Assembly (NCBI RefSeq): GCF_030867145.1
Contig: NC_134429.1
Location: 20,197,115-20,261,114 of the forward strand
From: Opisthocomus hoazin
Taxonomy: Eukaryota > Chordata > Aves > Opisthocomiformes > Opisthocomidae
Reading direction: 5' to 3'
Length of the DNA stretch: 64,000 nucleotides
Part shown: in pieces, positions 51,801 through 64,000 of the stretch
How the letters are laid out: each line of letters begins with the position of its first letter
Position numbering within the stretch: the first letter of the stretch is position 1
The notes under the pieces: model-generated
What the model was told of the DNA's origin: nothing
Seen by the model: only the letters and a program-made list of their open reading frames with translations
Databases searched by the model: none
Translations under genes and position numbers: made by a program

Positions 51801-54800
51801 CACAATATCTTTGTGCCTTCTGCCGTTGCCAGTCACGTGTGTTATGTCAGCTGGGGCTTGCACAGTGCAGTACAGCAGCAAGGATCCTTGGTATTTGCCC
51901 TGATAAACACGCATTAAAAATGTAGTTGATGCAATAGGAATAACCCAAATGTAGCGTGGTGTAAATACGTGATGCCCCGGGAGGCTCCCAGAATAAGTGC
52001 TCCTCAAGCACTCCTGAACTGGGTTGCCCAGGAGATGATATCTCAGGGGACATGGCTAGTGTTGAAAACGAGTAAGCAAATAGGATAATATTTTACTGAA
52101 AAAAGACTTGAGCCAAATTCTGAAATCATTCCTTAGATGGTAAGGACAACGGGATTCATGCCTAAATGAAAATTGTAGGGATTTTGTCGAATCTTGCAAA
52201 GATCTTGATCTATCTGGAATGCTGACGGATGCCTAAAATGCAAAGATGGTACAGAATGAAAACAGCAAGACAATCTAGCTGTAACAACTAGAAACTATGA
52301 ATAAGACTCAACATTTCTAGTTTGGAAAGACTGAATGGGGTGGGAGAAAGATAACTGTAAGCATTACGCAGCACCTCACATATGTACTTAAGTAGGTCAA
52401 GATTGAAATGATGTGTTGTAAGGCAACAGAGCGATGTCAAACAGCACAAATGGATTGACTTCACTTTCTGCAGTTGGGATGGGGAAAGGATCAAGAACAA
52501 CACCGCCTGCTAAATCTGTGTGGGGTGAATGCCTGCAGGGTTCTACAGCAGATATGTCACATTTTGAGCAGTGTACTGTTGTCCTTGTTACTCTGCCCCC
52601 ATACATTAGTTTTCCTTTTCTAAAGCAGAGAATAATTCTTTTCCATTCATTTATCAATCCAATTTATTTAGATTTCAAGTTCTCAAAGGCATAAATTGTC
52701 TTAGCCTGTGTCTTAGCCTATTTCAGTGGCATGTAGGACAGGCAGCAGCTATTTCTGGTTGGAGCTTTTAGGCAGTACCATCATCCAAAGATGCTGAAAT
52801 TCTCCAGAATTTAGGCAGACCTCAAAGGTCTGCATCTGTCTTGTGCATTGTGTTTTGGGACACAACATACAATAATGTGCATTGTTTGCTAGCCATTTGC
52901 CATTAATTCTGCGTTAATGTTCCCTTGCAAGTTAAAAAGGAGGGAAATATGTGGTCTTTGCCAAGAAAGGAGATCAGACAGAAGTCCAAAGAGAACAGCT
53001 TGCCTATTTTTATCAGTAATTGTAGACGTCCTTTCTCAATATAAGCAAGTATGGGAATTTAACAACATGTAGGATGCTGTATGGACACAGGGAAGACTTA
53101 AAATAAAAAAGAATTTTTTTCTTCCTTCTTAAATGAAGTAGCCCCCCATTGATATTTATTGCCTAATGAATGAAATACATCCTAGAGGAATTAAGGTGAG
53201 CTATTTTTTGTACTTATTTCCTAAGATCCACAAGTTTTTCCTTCAGTTCTTTTTCAAAGGGGCGAAGCGAAATACATCCATATATCCTATCCTAGAGTGG
53301 GGAAACAAAGAGTTAATAAACGATTGTCCCAGGTGGCTGAACACTTGAGTTGCAGTGAAAGGCTGGTAACATTCATTGAGCTCCTGTGCTGGTTTCTACT
53401 GTCAGCAGCTCCTGACACACTACTATACAGGGAATCAAAAATGAGCTTGCTCGGACCAGAAGCAGCAAGCATCCTTAGGAACCTTCTGATGTTACATTAA
53501 AGACCAACGTGCAATGTTATTTAAAAGAGTCTTTTGCAATATCAGTGATGTACATAAGGTCTTTGCTGCTTCCTCTGGTGTTCTGTTCATTTGATTCTCT
53601 CACTGGAATATGGATGATGCAAGCACCATTAAATGCCTCAGCCCAGATAAAGGTAAGGGGAAATGTTATTTTAATCACCTTTCTGAGGGAAATTAGTTTC
53701 ATTAAATGGAAAAGTGTAGTTTACAGAGCTTTCTTGGACACTTGTTTTCTGGTATTCAAACTTAAATGCTTTGAACAAATGTTTAGCAGTTTCTTAAGGC
53801 AGCCTTTGCTGTACCTTACCTTTGCTTTCTGTTACCACCAAACCTTAAATAATACATGCATCTCTAATGACTGTGTCTTCCCGCATGAAGAGTGCAAAGG
53901 AGGAGTGCACCAGGTATATTCGTGTCCCTTTTCTGCTTGCTTAAGTAGCTAGCTGTCACCGTACAGAAAGGCTTTCTATATTTAACTATAGACCTGCTCC
54001 CACATTAGAAGAGAGAACAGAGACTCTGGTACTATTATGAGTCAGCTGTATTGTTTTAATTTTCTGAAATATGTGATTTGCTTCTAATTAGATATAGTTT
54101 CTTTATACCCATTGAACAAAAATAGTGCACAGAATCAGTTTGGGTTGAACTTGTCCCCGGTGAGTTACACCAGGGATGAATTCAGTCCTCTCTGTGATAC
54201 TGCCTCAAGCTGTTAAAACTATGCTGCAGTTTTCTGCAATCTGAAGTGAGAGGTCATACCGTCTGTACTGGTGGCTTCCTAAGAAATCCTATTAATTCAA
54301 GACCAATTCTCAAAAGCCCAGTTTTCATTTTTTAAAATTTTTATATATTCATTGATTTCTTTGGTAAAAGCCCAGACAAAGAAAACCTTACCAGTGATAT
54401 ATTTTAATTGAATCAAATGCCTGCTTGCTTGTCTCTATGCATTTTGTATTTTATGCCTGTTAGGCATGTGGTTTTACAATAGTTACGCAACAAGTAAAAA
54501 AGTATGACTTCTCTGTGTTCAGAAAACCTGCTCTGTGTGCACTGCGTACTGTTCTAACACCTTCATGTCTCTGGGAAGGCAGATCAGTAGTCCTGACCAC
54601 CTGTATTTTCAGCTGCTGGAATACTGAGTCACACATTCATGAATATCTTCCCATATCTTTTGAAGGACGGACTCATTAAAGTTCGGTTTTCCTTTGTAAC
54701 ATTGGCTGAAAATATAATGCCTAGATTCAAACTTCATCAAAGTGGAAAAATACTTGGATCTAACTTGATGTTTAAGTGTTGCAACCAAACCTGGTATCCA

Positions 54801-56846
54801 TTAACTCTGGTTTTGACTGCTCTGTGTCTTTATTATTAGCATACCAAAACTAAGCTAAAGCAATGCTATTCATTCAGAAAGTGAGAAAAGGTAATGCAGA
54901 CAGGTGTGGCTGTACCTGTGTAGTCACTAATCACAGCAGCATATACTGCTCCAGTAACCAAAGAAGAATGAATGTGAAAATTAAAGCAAGATGATCTGAA
55001 GAGTCTCATTATAGAGCAGAATTATAATTTAAAAAAGAGGATGTCCATAGAACATCATGTAGAAAAATCTTCTATTGTAAATAGAAATGGCCAGTGTTTT
55101 TTCTGTATTTTGTGACCATTTTGGCAATGGTATTCTTTAGTAATAAAAATAATATCAAATCAAAGAATACTTCTATTTTGTGACAGATTTAGTTGTTGTG
55201 AGAACTATGCAAATGATTCAGGTAAATAATGAAAGAGTCTCAGTCCTTGTCAGAAGAACAGGAAAGCATTAGCCAGGATTTTCCTTTCAGATTTGTTAAG
55301 AGTGAAGCAGAGATGATGAGATGCATTTAGGCATTGTCAATATTTATTTAAATAGCAAAAAACTTGAAGCATATTTTAAAACTTGGCATAAGGATTTATT
55401 TACCTGTGCCATATTGATGGCATAGAGTCTAAAGCTTTGGAAGCATACAAGCTTTAATTTAACAAGATGCTAAATAGAATTGTGAGAAACTATTTCTTTC
55501 CTTTCTCTTGTTCCAAGGAAAGAAGGTGATTTTCTTCAATCTTTGTAAGCTGTAAATCCCCAAGTTTTGGATTGAGTTGATTGAAATGGTACAGTTTGAT
55601 TGAATCCTTTTCATTTAACATATTCTTATTGATCGCATTTTGTAACAGAAGTGTCTCAGGACTGAAAACCAAAATATTTTAGTTTTGAAAATGTCATGAT
55701 GGGACAGCCCGCGTATTCCTCCTCTAACTATTGATTTCTGAAACCTGATGTACCATTGTGGATGCGTTTGTGTTTTAAACAGACAAGGTCCCCGAGGAAG
55801 GTGTGATGGAACAGGACTTTTGTCACTAAAAGTCCTTTTGACTTCCTACTACTAGGCTCAGCTTCCATCTTCTGAAAACAGGCATGAGAGAGAGGGGCTC
55901 TCACTTGAAGGTCTCCCTAGAGCATCATCCATGTAGCAGTTATTCATGTTCATTCTGTGTTTGCAGTTAGAAAATGCTGAGACTGAGATCTAAGGATGTT
56001 CACCAGCTCGGTGTTTCTGCCAGATGGTGTCGTTCTAAGCTAGCTAGTGGAAGCACCTTGAAAACAAATGGGGTAACTTAAAAGACCAGAAGTTCCATGA
56101 GCTGAAGCTATGGACAAGGTGGCTGAATGAACTTTCTTTGTAAAGGGAGGCCACTTTCTTGCTGTCATCTGTAGCATTAAAAAGAAATGTGATTCTCCTC
56201 TCAAGTATAAAACAGTGGTAATGCAACGGAAGTTAGTAATTTCATAGTGTGCGAATGCCTCTAGAAGTCTTCATATGATACACTATTAAAATATTCATAA
56301 TGAGAGGTACTCACATACTGGCTTGCAAGACTTCAGTGTTCTAATGACTTGCCACTCATTTTTTTAAGAGATGCTGGCTGCCTAGAAGCTGGTGAGTTGT
56401 AGGTGATCATCTAAAAAATTACTTGCTCCCAGTAGTTCTGAAATGTTCAGCTATTGCTAAAGAAATAATTTGTATTGTCTGTCAGTACCATTGGGAGAAG
56501 AATGGGCCACGTACTGAGTAAAGCTTCTTGTCTGGGGAAGTCTTTTAAGAATGTGCCAGTTGGCAAACATCTTGCAGTGTGACACCTCACAAAGCTCTGA
56601 AGACCTAAGGCTCGTGCTTTCTCGTGCTCTGGTCTATTTGGTGAGATTGAAATTTGTGATTTGTCGATGTTTTAACTCATTGCCCTCTTGTAACCTGTTG
56701 TAGCCATATGCTGTGTGTCAGCTGTTTGCACACTTCACAGAGGTCAGAAAACATTTCTCAAAAAAAGTGATATTGATGAAGGCTTTGTCATCTTGATATC
56801 ATTATTAAAACTGTACTAGAGTAGTTGTTCTCTACCTTTGCTGCAG
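48846..56846. other. Non-coding stretch, nothing supported
   Basis: An open frame at 53509-53952 contains a donor-like AAAG|GTAAGG at 53652 but no good acceptor. 51960-52060 faintly resembles a CR1 body, but not enough to call. Otherwise nothing recognised. Confidence 0.55.
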
Positions 56847-57115
56847 CTCAGGATCAAGTGTAGTAGGTACTGCTGAAAACCCGAAGTCAGCAGTACTTTT
56901 TGTGTTCAGACTGATGATCCTGGTGCTCTGGGTCGAGGTTGGAAAACTCGAATTCCAGGAGATAGTTCTTTCATCCTTATGCCAAGCCAGTTAGAAACCA
57001 GCTTGAGCATGACTTACCTGCTTACTCTGTGTATGGTTGAATATATCTCTGTACTCTCAATATTTATGATAAATGCATGTGTTTTATTGTCAAATAAAAA
57101 TGTGTATTGCTTACT
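56847..57115 (+). other. Candidate terminal exon with AATAAA
   Basis: The acceptor is gttgttctctacctttgctgcag. One frame is open for about 50 codons (SGSSVVGTAENPKSAVLFVF and onward, with a hydrophobic patch) to a TAG near 57000. AATAAA at 57093-57098 is followed by GT-rich sequence. No family known. A minus-strand consensus donor CAG|GTAAGT overlaps at about 57012-57017. Confidence 0.22.
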
Positions 57116-59454
57116 CTACGTTTTCTCTGTTACAATGATTTAGAGTGATTGCTTTACTTGGGATAGAAGTTGTTGCTGCCTCCAATGTCTGAGGAAGTCT
57201 ATGTTTGTGGGGCATTGGACTTTGGTTACGAAATGTATCATTCTGTTGACTCAGTTGGGTTTGGAGGTGAGATCCAACATCCTGAACCTGGAAAGAACAA
57301 GTATTCTGCTTTCAGGTTATCTGTTGTAAATCAGTGTAACTTTTAAAATGACAGGTTCTACATCATTTTAAGAATTTACACCATCTTAATGGAATGCAGA
57401 ATGAGATCCACACTTCATAGTGACATGCTGGTAATTGAATATGAACACAATGCGTCTGTAGTATCTTTTATTGGCATCATAGTTAAGCAATTACTTGAAT
57501 GCCTCTACATTCAAGACACTATTGGAAATTTCAGTGCCCTCCATCAATTCAAAATCACATTTCTGTCTTCATTGCTCAGGCTTCATTCTGTCCTTTGTTC
57601 AGAATACACACTGATTGCATGTTGTAAACTGTGGCATAAATTCCAGTTAAAAAATTACTGCTTTACCTAATCATTTCAGTTTCACGAACAGTTGCCCATT
57701 AAAATGTTAATAAGGAATGTGAACGTGAGCTTTGTGTTTTCTTTCAAGGTAGAAACAAGAAAAAATGGTTTATTTTCTGAAATAGCTAGTAATTAATGAA
57801 AAGCATATTGTCACTTCCACACCCCTTCTGCCAGTCCAAAGAAAATGTCTAAGATCAGGTAAATCCCTATGAAAGTGTGTCGTTGATAACAAAGTTCAAA
57901 GCCAAAATATGGTTCTGAGCCACATCCAATTTTTTTGAAGTTACGTGATATTTAGACTTTAGATAAATAATTCTTGTTTGTTAGGCCTATCAGTAGAGGC
58001 TGGAACTTTGTAATGGCCTGGGGATGGGTAAGGACTGCTCCTGATTATTATAATTCATAGGAAGAAATCACAAGGATGGGAGATGCATACATTTCTTTAC
58101 TGAAGTTCCCGGGCACAGGACTTTCTGGCTCCCAGATTGTTTAAATACAAGCCATCTACTTCACGTCACTACAGACAGATTTCTTATTTTTTGTACGAAT
58201 TATTCTGACATTTTATTTTCAGCAAAGGATGGACTAAACTAGTGGCTCTACAGGAGGCTCTCCACTCTCACCTGTCAGCTACGTCTTCCCAGACTAACCC
58301 TTGTAGCTGAGCAAGCACCTTGCTATTTCATCTTTGTGCACCTGCAGCTCTGTGCTGCCCTGTAACCTGCCTGTGTTTCTAAAAGGGAGCAAGACGACCT
58401 TCATCTTCATTGTGGACTTAAGCTTCGTGGCTTAATCCCACTGTTTTCACTTGATTTACAGTACACCCTCGTAAGGCTGTCTCTTGGATGACACAGAAGC
58501 TGAGGAGAGCACTGAATGAAGAGAGAGACTGACTTGTTCCTAGAGACAATGCAGCTCCATTTTTTTCTATGTTTCATGACACCAGTATATGTTTGAAGAA
58601 ATAAGGAGTCTGTCACATTTTAAAATGTACATGGCTAGAAGAGTTCTGAATCTTTTACAGGTAGAATTATTAAAATTCACCCAAAATATGGAAGCAAAAT
58701 TTATGAGTTAAAATCAATTTGTGGTGATGCATTTCGGTAGCAGATGTCTTTTCTGAATGTTTTTCGATCCATTTTGTTTTCCTGTACCAGTTTTGCCTTG
58801 GATTCCTGAATCCTTAGAGGTGTTTTCATAGAACGGGTTCAGTAATATTGATGGCTTTCTTCCAATGTGCCTTAATCTTCCTTTCAGTGTTTATGACCTA
58901 TGTCACTGAACAGATGGTAAAGTGCTGAAAGATCTTTAAATGTAAAGAGTTTAAGATCTTACTTCAATTAAGTGTTTAGGGACATATTCTTATACAAGTC
59001 AGAGGTTGGAAACAAGGTGACCTTAGAGCAACATTTAGTCTTAAAACCTTTATTTTATGCTGACATTTTTCTACAGTCAACAAAATTTCCTTATTTTGGC
59101 TTTGCAATAAAAAAAGTTTTAATAGCTTTTAAATCCTTTTTACTAAAGATATCTTGAAAATTGAATTTCCTTTGCCAAAACCAGCAGCAGAATTCTTAAT
59201 AGCATTCATTAGTAGGCTTTTGTTATTGTATTTTAATAATTGAAAGCAAAACCTATAGAAATATCTCAAAGATGGTGCATGTTTTAAGTGGAAAAGGATT
59301 AATAGTACTGCTACAGTTTCATTGATAAAACACGACACAAAAATCTTAAAATGTTTGTTAAAGAAACAGTCTTCCTTAATACAAAACCTGCTCAAAGGCT
59401 CAAAACACAAAGCCTATTCTCACTTAATTAAAATAATTGCATCATTTTTTTCAG
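57116..59454. other. Non-coding stretch, nothing supported
   Basis: Unique AT-rich sequence. No exon with paired splice signals and no known repeat recognised. Confidence 0.6.
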
Positions 59455-59590
59455 ATGAGCTCAAGAGAACTAAACGTCATGGAAGGAGGCAGACTAATTG
59501 TTGTCATTACATTAGTGCTGTTCTTGCTAATGGGTCCCAGTTCCATGAACATTCCTTCATGTGAATAAAGTAACTTAAGGGATTTCAAGA
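59455..59590 (+). other. Candidate terminal exon encoding a short membrane peptide
   Basis: The acceptor gcatcatttttttcag is followed at once by ATG and 37 open codons. They read MSSRELNVMEGG, then a hydrophobic stretch (RLIVVITLVLFLLMGPSS), then MNIPSCE. The stop TAA (59566-59568) lies inside AATAAA (59564-59569). The hydrophobic part is long enough for one transmembrane helix. No known family; T-rich DNA often encodes hydrophobic runs, so chance is possible. Confidence 0.2.
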
Positions 59591-61012
59591 TCAGTTCATT
59601 TTAATAATGTGACTTTCTAACCAGTTTTGGAAAGCCCTGGAGATATTAATACTTGTCATTGCTTAGCTAATGCAGCTGTCTCAGGGTGTATCCGTCGTGA
59701 TTTCCAATACTGGAAGAGTGCACCAGGCCTTGCAGTGGTACAGCCACTGCTGTTTCTCCCAGTGGAATTGGTGGCCTTGTGAATTAATGTATACTGGAGA
59801 CAGAGGTATTTCAATCAAACCGAATAGCTTCTATATATTCTGAGCCAGTGCAAAAATATTAGGCTTTGGAGCATGGTGGGTGAGAAACAGAAGCTAGTAA
59901 ATAACCTGGCTTCCACTTGCCATGGGCAAGATGTGTGGCTTTAATCTGGAGTGTGGATTACTATGCTTAGAGTTGCTGTCCAGATGGTCTAGCGGTCTGT
60001 AGTAGACTATAGCTCTGTCTGCATCCATGTCAAAGGTCAGCAGAATGGAGTTATGCTAGAATTAAGGAAAAGGTAGCTTATATACAGTTGGGATAATATT
60101 GTGACCCAGTCAGTGCTCTGGCCTTTCTGAGTCTGTGAATGGGTGACTGAATGAGTGCAGGAAACTTGGTTATAACTCGCCATGGATCTGAATTTTTACC
60201 TTCCGTGGAAGTTACCAAAACCATCTGAAAGTGATTGTTTTAGTGAATTCTTAATATAACTAATGTGGAAGTTTTTACTTGTCAAACAAAAATAGAAGAT
60301 TTAACAGATGTTGTCTGCGCTCCATCAGCACATACTCCCCATATTCCTCTTCTTGGGATGAGGTGGTACCAGAAGCATAGGCAGCTGTTGCATACAGACA
60401 CATAGCAGTAGAAGAACATAGAGCGCCATGGAAACCTGAGGGCAAATGGCTCCAGCAGCGGAGGAACTGAAACAAGTTGACTGGCTTTGCTGTCTAGGTC
60501 ATGCTGCTTCAGACCTTCAGGAAGCAGCATTGCTGGGGGAAAGGGAAGAAGAATAAATCACACATTTAGAAGAAGTGAATGAGTGTCATGACTTTGGTTC
60601 ATCAAGTCAGGCTTTCTGTGCTCCTGCTGTTCATGTTTGTGCTTATGTATGTTGGGTTTTGAACCTTTACTATAACAGATGTATTTCTAAACTGTATTTA
60701 GTGATGTGCATTTCAACAAGATTTCTTTTGTTATTTCTCATATGAAACATGAAGATGTTAGGCTGGAGTATCTAAGATATAGCTGTAACTGTAATTTCTG
60801 CAGGTTTTGCAGTGCTTTTTGACTGGTGTTTACTGCTGAAATTGCAATGAGGAGGATAAAAGTAAGTGAGTGTACAGATAAATGGCAGTGTGCCAGAAGA
60901 CATGAAATAATTTTCTTCTTTTATTTTGTGACTTGTGTTGTGGGTTGGCAATAATTTTCTTTTTATTTTATAGCCGTGAAGAGCAAGATTTCCCTGGATG
61001 GGAAGTGGGAAA

Positions 61013-61050
61013 TAGTGATACCTGTATTAACATTAATACAGATATCGCTA
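61013..61050. repeat. Short near-perfect inverted repeat (hairpin)
   Basis: Arms 61013-61029 and 61034-61050 pair over 17 positions with one mismatch and one G-T pair, around a 4-base loop (ACAT). Too short for a usual pre-miRNA. Function unknown. Confidence 0.6.
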
Positions 61051-63863
61051 ATTGCTGTGCATGCGTTTCTAAGTATTTTAAAATCAGCCTCTTGTGATGC
61101 AGTTAGTTTGTTAATCTGATAAACTGGGTCTGTAGTGTGTTCATGCAAGGATAAATGTAGTGCATAGTTGTGGTGTTACACGTCTAATCCTTGTGGATTT
61201 ACAGGTCGATTACAGTATCAGGTCTGTGATATTTAATGTCTCTGGCGATCAATGTCTTGAATTTTGAAAATCAGTTTATTAAGTATACCTGAAGTATTTT
61301 TTGTAACATCTTCAACTAGCCATCTGAAGTATAGAAATTGTGTCTGCGTTCTGTTACCTGATACACTCAAGCTTCCTGCTACACTGTGAGGCTAATTTAC
61401 CTTGTGTTGCATCTTTGTTTTGTCTTCTGCTTGAATTCTGATGTACAGAAGACAAAAGAGAGATCAGAGTCTGGCCTATGTATTGAAATTTCCCACAATT
61501 AAATTTTTAGTTTTGTCTTTTCTACTTTGAGGGCTACAGCTCTTACCCTATATTAATAATTTTTAACACTTTATCATTCCCTCAACACTAACACATGCAT
61601 GTTGGAAAGGAATCCATTCATCCTGATGGATTGCATTGATGGTAAACCCATTTGTCTCATGAGGATCTCCTTTTTGCTCACTTTTCTCTATGTTCCAAAC
61701 CATATATATATTGTGCTCCTATATCTTCTGCAAGATACGTGGTGGACTCTGGCTTTTCTGCCATTCTTGAAGTGAATTTTCTTTTGCAAGACTTTTGACA
61801 TTCTGGCATTGTTTGTCAAGTGTTCTGAGTTCCTCTTCTACCTAAGCCACAGGTCAGCCTGCAGACTCCAACATTGTTGGTTTTCAAATCTTTTTCTGTG
61901 GCATGAAAAGCCTTTACTACACTCAAAGAATAATAAGTTTCTAAAGTGCCATGGAAAGCAGTCTTTAATCTGCACGTTGTGTCAGGTGAGCAAGATTTTT
62001 CTGGATGTTAAGTGAGGCAAGAATAGAAACCCATTTCAATAGGCTTATATACTAAGTACCGAGCTCAGTATGCTTAAGAGTTGGGAGAGGGATTATGTCA
62101 CATTTAACCCATTGTTATTTCCTGTTGCTTTCCCACACTGTTACCTAGTACCCAGCATAATCAGTAAATAGAGAGGCCTTTTGAGAGACTTTATTTTTCT
62201 CTGTTTGTGATCATCATCTTAGAGGCCTGAAGGATGGATTCATAGTGCCAGCTAAAAGGATTTAAATTAACCTTCTCTGGATGGGCTTCGGATTCCAGAT
62301 CTAACTTTAACTTGAACATTGAAATAGTTCTTCTTTTCTGGTGCTATAAATCATTGGCATTTCTCTGTACCTGAATAAAAATAAATCCACCTTCAAAGTC
62401 CTGCCTGTGCAGACTTCTAATTCTGAACTGTGAAACTAATGTCTTGGGCAATGCTGCAACAGGAGCTACAGTTCACACGTTTTCTCCCTTCGCTTTGTCC
62501 CCAGGTTGATAATACATAAATGGTTAATGCAGAATCCAGAATGTCCTTGCAGAATTAATTTTTGGATTTTAAAAGGAGTACCTTTTGCTGCCTAGCTCAC
62601 AGAGTTGCCAGCTACTGAGATTTTGTTGCATGTACAACTTGGAAGACTGCAAGGAATCCTGATCAGAGCTGCAAGAGAAAAACAAGGAGCTAAATAACCT
62701 CCATACTTCTGGTTTATTGCAAAAGTTTACTCTATCTCTCTTATCCTTATCTCCTCGAGAGCCTTAAAGCTTAGTTGTATCTCCTCCCTTTTGAGGTACA
62801 ACAATGTGATTCTCCCCATTTAAGAACTTAACTCTATAGAATGGAAATTACCCATAAAGATGTTTACCGATTTCTTCAAGAAATTCAGAGAAGCATGAGG
62901 CAGAGCAGATATTAAGCTCACATTTCTCAGGTCTCATTCTGGCCCGTGCTAGGTCTTTCCTCATATGAAAAAGGGACTAGGATCTTCAAAACAATACTTT
63001 AGGGGTTCTTGCCTTCTGTATAGCAGTTTTCTGTTGTATGGATATATGCTTCTTGGCATTTTACGGAAGAAGTTGCTCCTCCTATAATGACAATTAGTTT
63101 TCAGTCATCTCGCTCAATTACTCTTGAAAGATGCCTTAGGAGACTAGAAGGCTATTGCTGAAGTGCTTGAATAAATAGCAGAACGTGACAAGACTATACG
63201 TAGCATGATTGCCACCATTGACCCTTAGCGCAGACCCAGTTTGGTTTTCCTTTGAAATTAATCTGTGGTTAAATTCTGAGTCCAGCCTAATGTAAGAACT
63301 CCTGGCATAGGTGGTGAAAAAAACAACTTCTAATTGCGAGTGAATCATCTCTGGAATTAACTACTCTAAAGCTTTTTCAAACTGTGAGAGGAGGAGTAGA
63401 AAGCACTTAATGAATGTGTTTTTAAACGGGCAATTTGTGTTTAGCCCATCAAGCTAGAAGGATATTATGCTCTGTGTACAGATCACAGATGGCGAGAGCA
63501 ATTGTGTATTGTACTTAAAACATAATGTAGATTAAGAGGTTGTGATAACACAAATGACAGATTTCTGTATTTGGAGTTTAATGGATGCGTTTGAAATGGA
63601 ATGAGGTAGTGACTTAGTGCTTTTAAAAAATGAATCCTTACCTGCTTTTAACTCTGTTCGTTTTCAAGCACCCTCGCTGTTCCCGGTTCTGTGTACAGCA
63701 TTTGTTCTGTACAGTGTAGCTGCCTGGCTTGTGTCCTAAGCGAGTATCTTCTATGGGGTTGTGTCACTTTGCAAAGACATTCCGAAATGGGTTGTGAGAT
63801 GGAGAGATGCTGTTAACAAAGGCGAAGAAGAAAACACTTTTTGTGAACCTTCTTTTCTTTTCT

Positions 63864-63884
63864 TTTTTTTTTTTTTCCTACAGC
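63864..63884 (+). other. Polypyrimidine tract and 3' splice site candidate
   Basis: A T run followed by cctacag is a textbook acceptor. The next frame reads CNVSPKSLDWIGQNQGFRI before a stop near 63968. No donor seen before the window ends. Confidence 0.2.
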
Positions 63885-64000
63885 TGTAACGTGTCACCTA
63901 AATCCCTTGACTGGATAGGGCAGAACCAGGGCTTTAGGATTAGTGCGTATGATGGATTTAGGATTTGAAGCAAACATGTGTTGCTGTGTTTGCATTGTAT

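Larger units (their letters stand above)
59591..64000. other. Non-coding stretch, nothing firmly supported
   Basis: Contains the hairpin at 61013-61050 and a donor-like TGTCAG|GTGAGC at 61986. There is a polypyrimidine acceptor at about 63864-63884 (t-rich, cctacag), after which one frame stays open for about 27 codons. No gene recognised. Confidence 0.55.

Noticed and set aside
51940..52060. Faint similarity to a CR1 internal segment (GGTTGCCCAGGAGATG)
   Set aside because: The match is too short and degraded to assign without an alignment tool.
53509..53952. 147-codon open frame with a GTAAGG donor at 53652
   Set aside because: The upstream acceptor is weak, the frame continues through the donor, and no family resemblance was found.
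60275..60530. Overlapping minus-strand open frames of 66 and 82 codons
   Set aside because: Two frames are open over the same bases, with no paired splice signals and no recognisable family.
61809..62015. 68-codon Cys-rich frame with donor TGTCAG|GTGAGC at 61986, considered as a zinc finger
   Set aside because: Cys and His spacing does not fit C2H2 or RING patterns; kept only as a donor note.

Overview
This window looks like avian nuclear DNA. The evidence is CR1 LINE remnants with the bird-type 3' end (40933-41060, 26000-26060, 36590-37235), low repeat density, vertebrate GT-AG splicing, and one recognisable gene whose exons read clearly as vertebrate PEX10. CR1 also occurs in crocodilians and turtles, so 'bird' is likely but not proven.

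Layout. 1-4244 is the minus-strand gene PEX10 (peroxisomal RING-type E3 ligase subunit). Five coding exons were reconstructed (4127-4244, 3805-3885, 2921-3327, 1955-2130, 1528-1663). All phases match and give 306 codons, which stop inside the RING finger. The short last exon, carrying the final two zinc-ligand cysteines and the C-terminus, is not visible and probably lies before position 1. 3720-4720 is a strong CpG island at the PEX10 start. It looks bidirectional and holds two outward-facing YY1-like ATGGCGGC motifs.

From 4.4 kb to 64 kb I recognise no known protein-coding gene on either strand. In mammals the neighbour on this side of PEX10 is PLCH2, divergently transcribed. None of its PH, EF-hand or PLC catalytic exons were recognised, so most of this stretch is either a long 5' intron, intergenic DNA, or lncRNA territory. 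Within it I record candidate exons supported only by splice and polyadenylation signals and open frames: a plus-strand chain from the CpG island (4362-4549, 5306-5353, 6401 to about 6985), a second GC-rich patch with a donor (8960-9124), an internal non-coding exon candidate (20837-21026), a frame-compatible pair (32060-32109 and 33698-33737), and several terminal-exon candidates (13982, 31787, 48580, 56847, 59455). All are low confidence, because AT-rich DNA produces such signals by chance.

The rest is unique non-coding sequence with small homopolymers, short (GT)n tracts, a motif-dense putative enhancer at 31189-31228, and a short near-perfect hairpin at 61013-61050. No tRNA, rRNA, endogenous virus or CRISPR array was seen. 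No novel system can be claimed from sequence alone. The best leads are the bidirectional promoter, its plus-strand transcript, and the 48.6 kb and 59.5 kb terminal-exon candidates.
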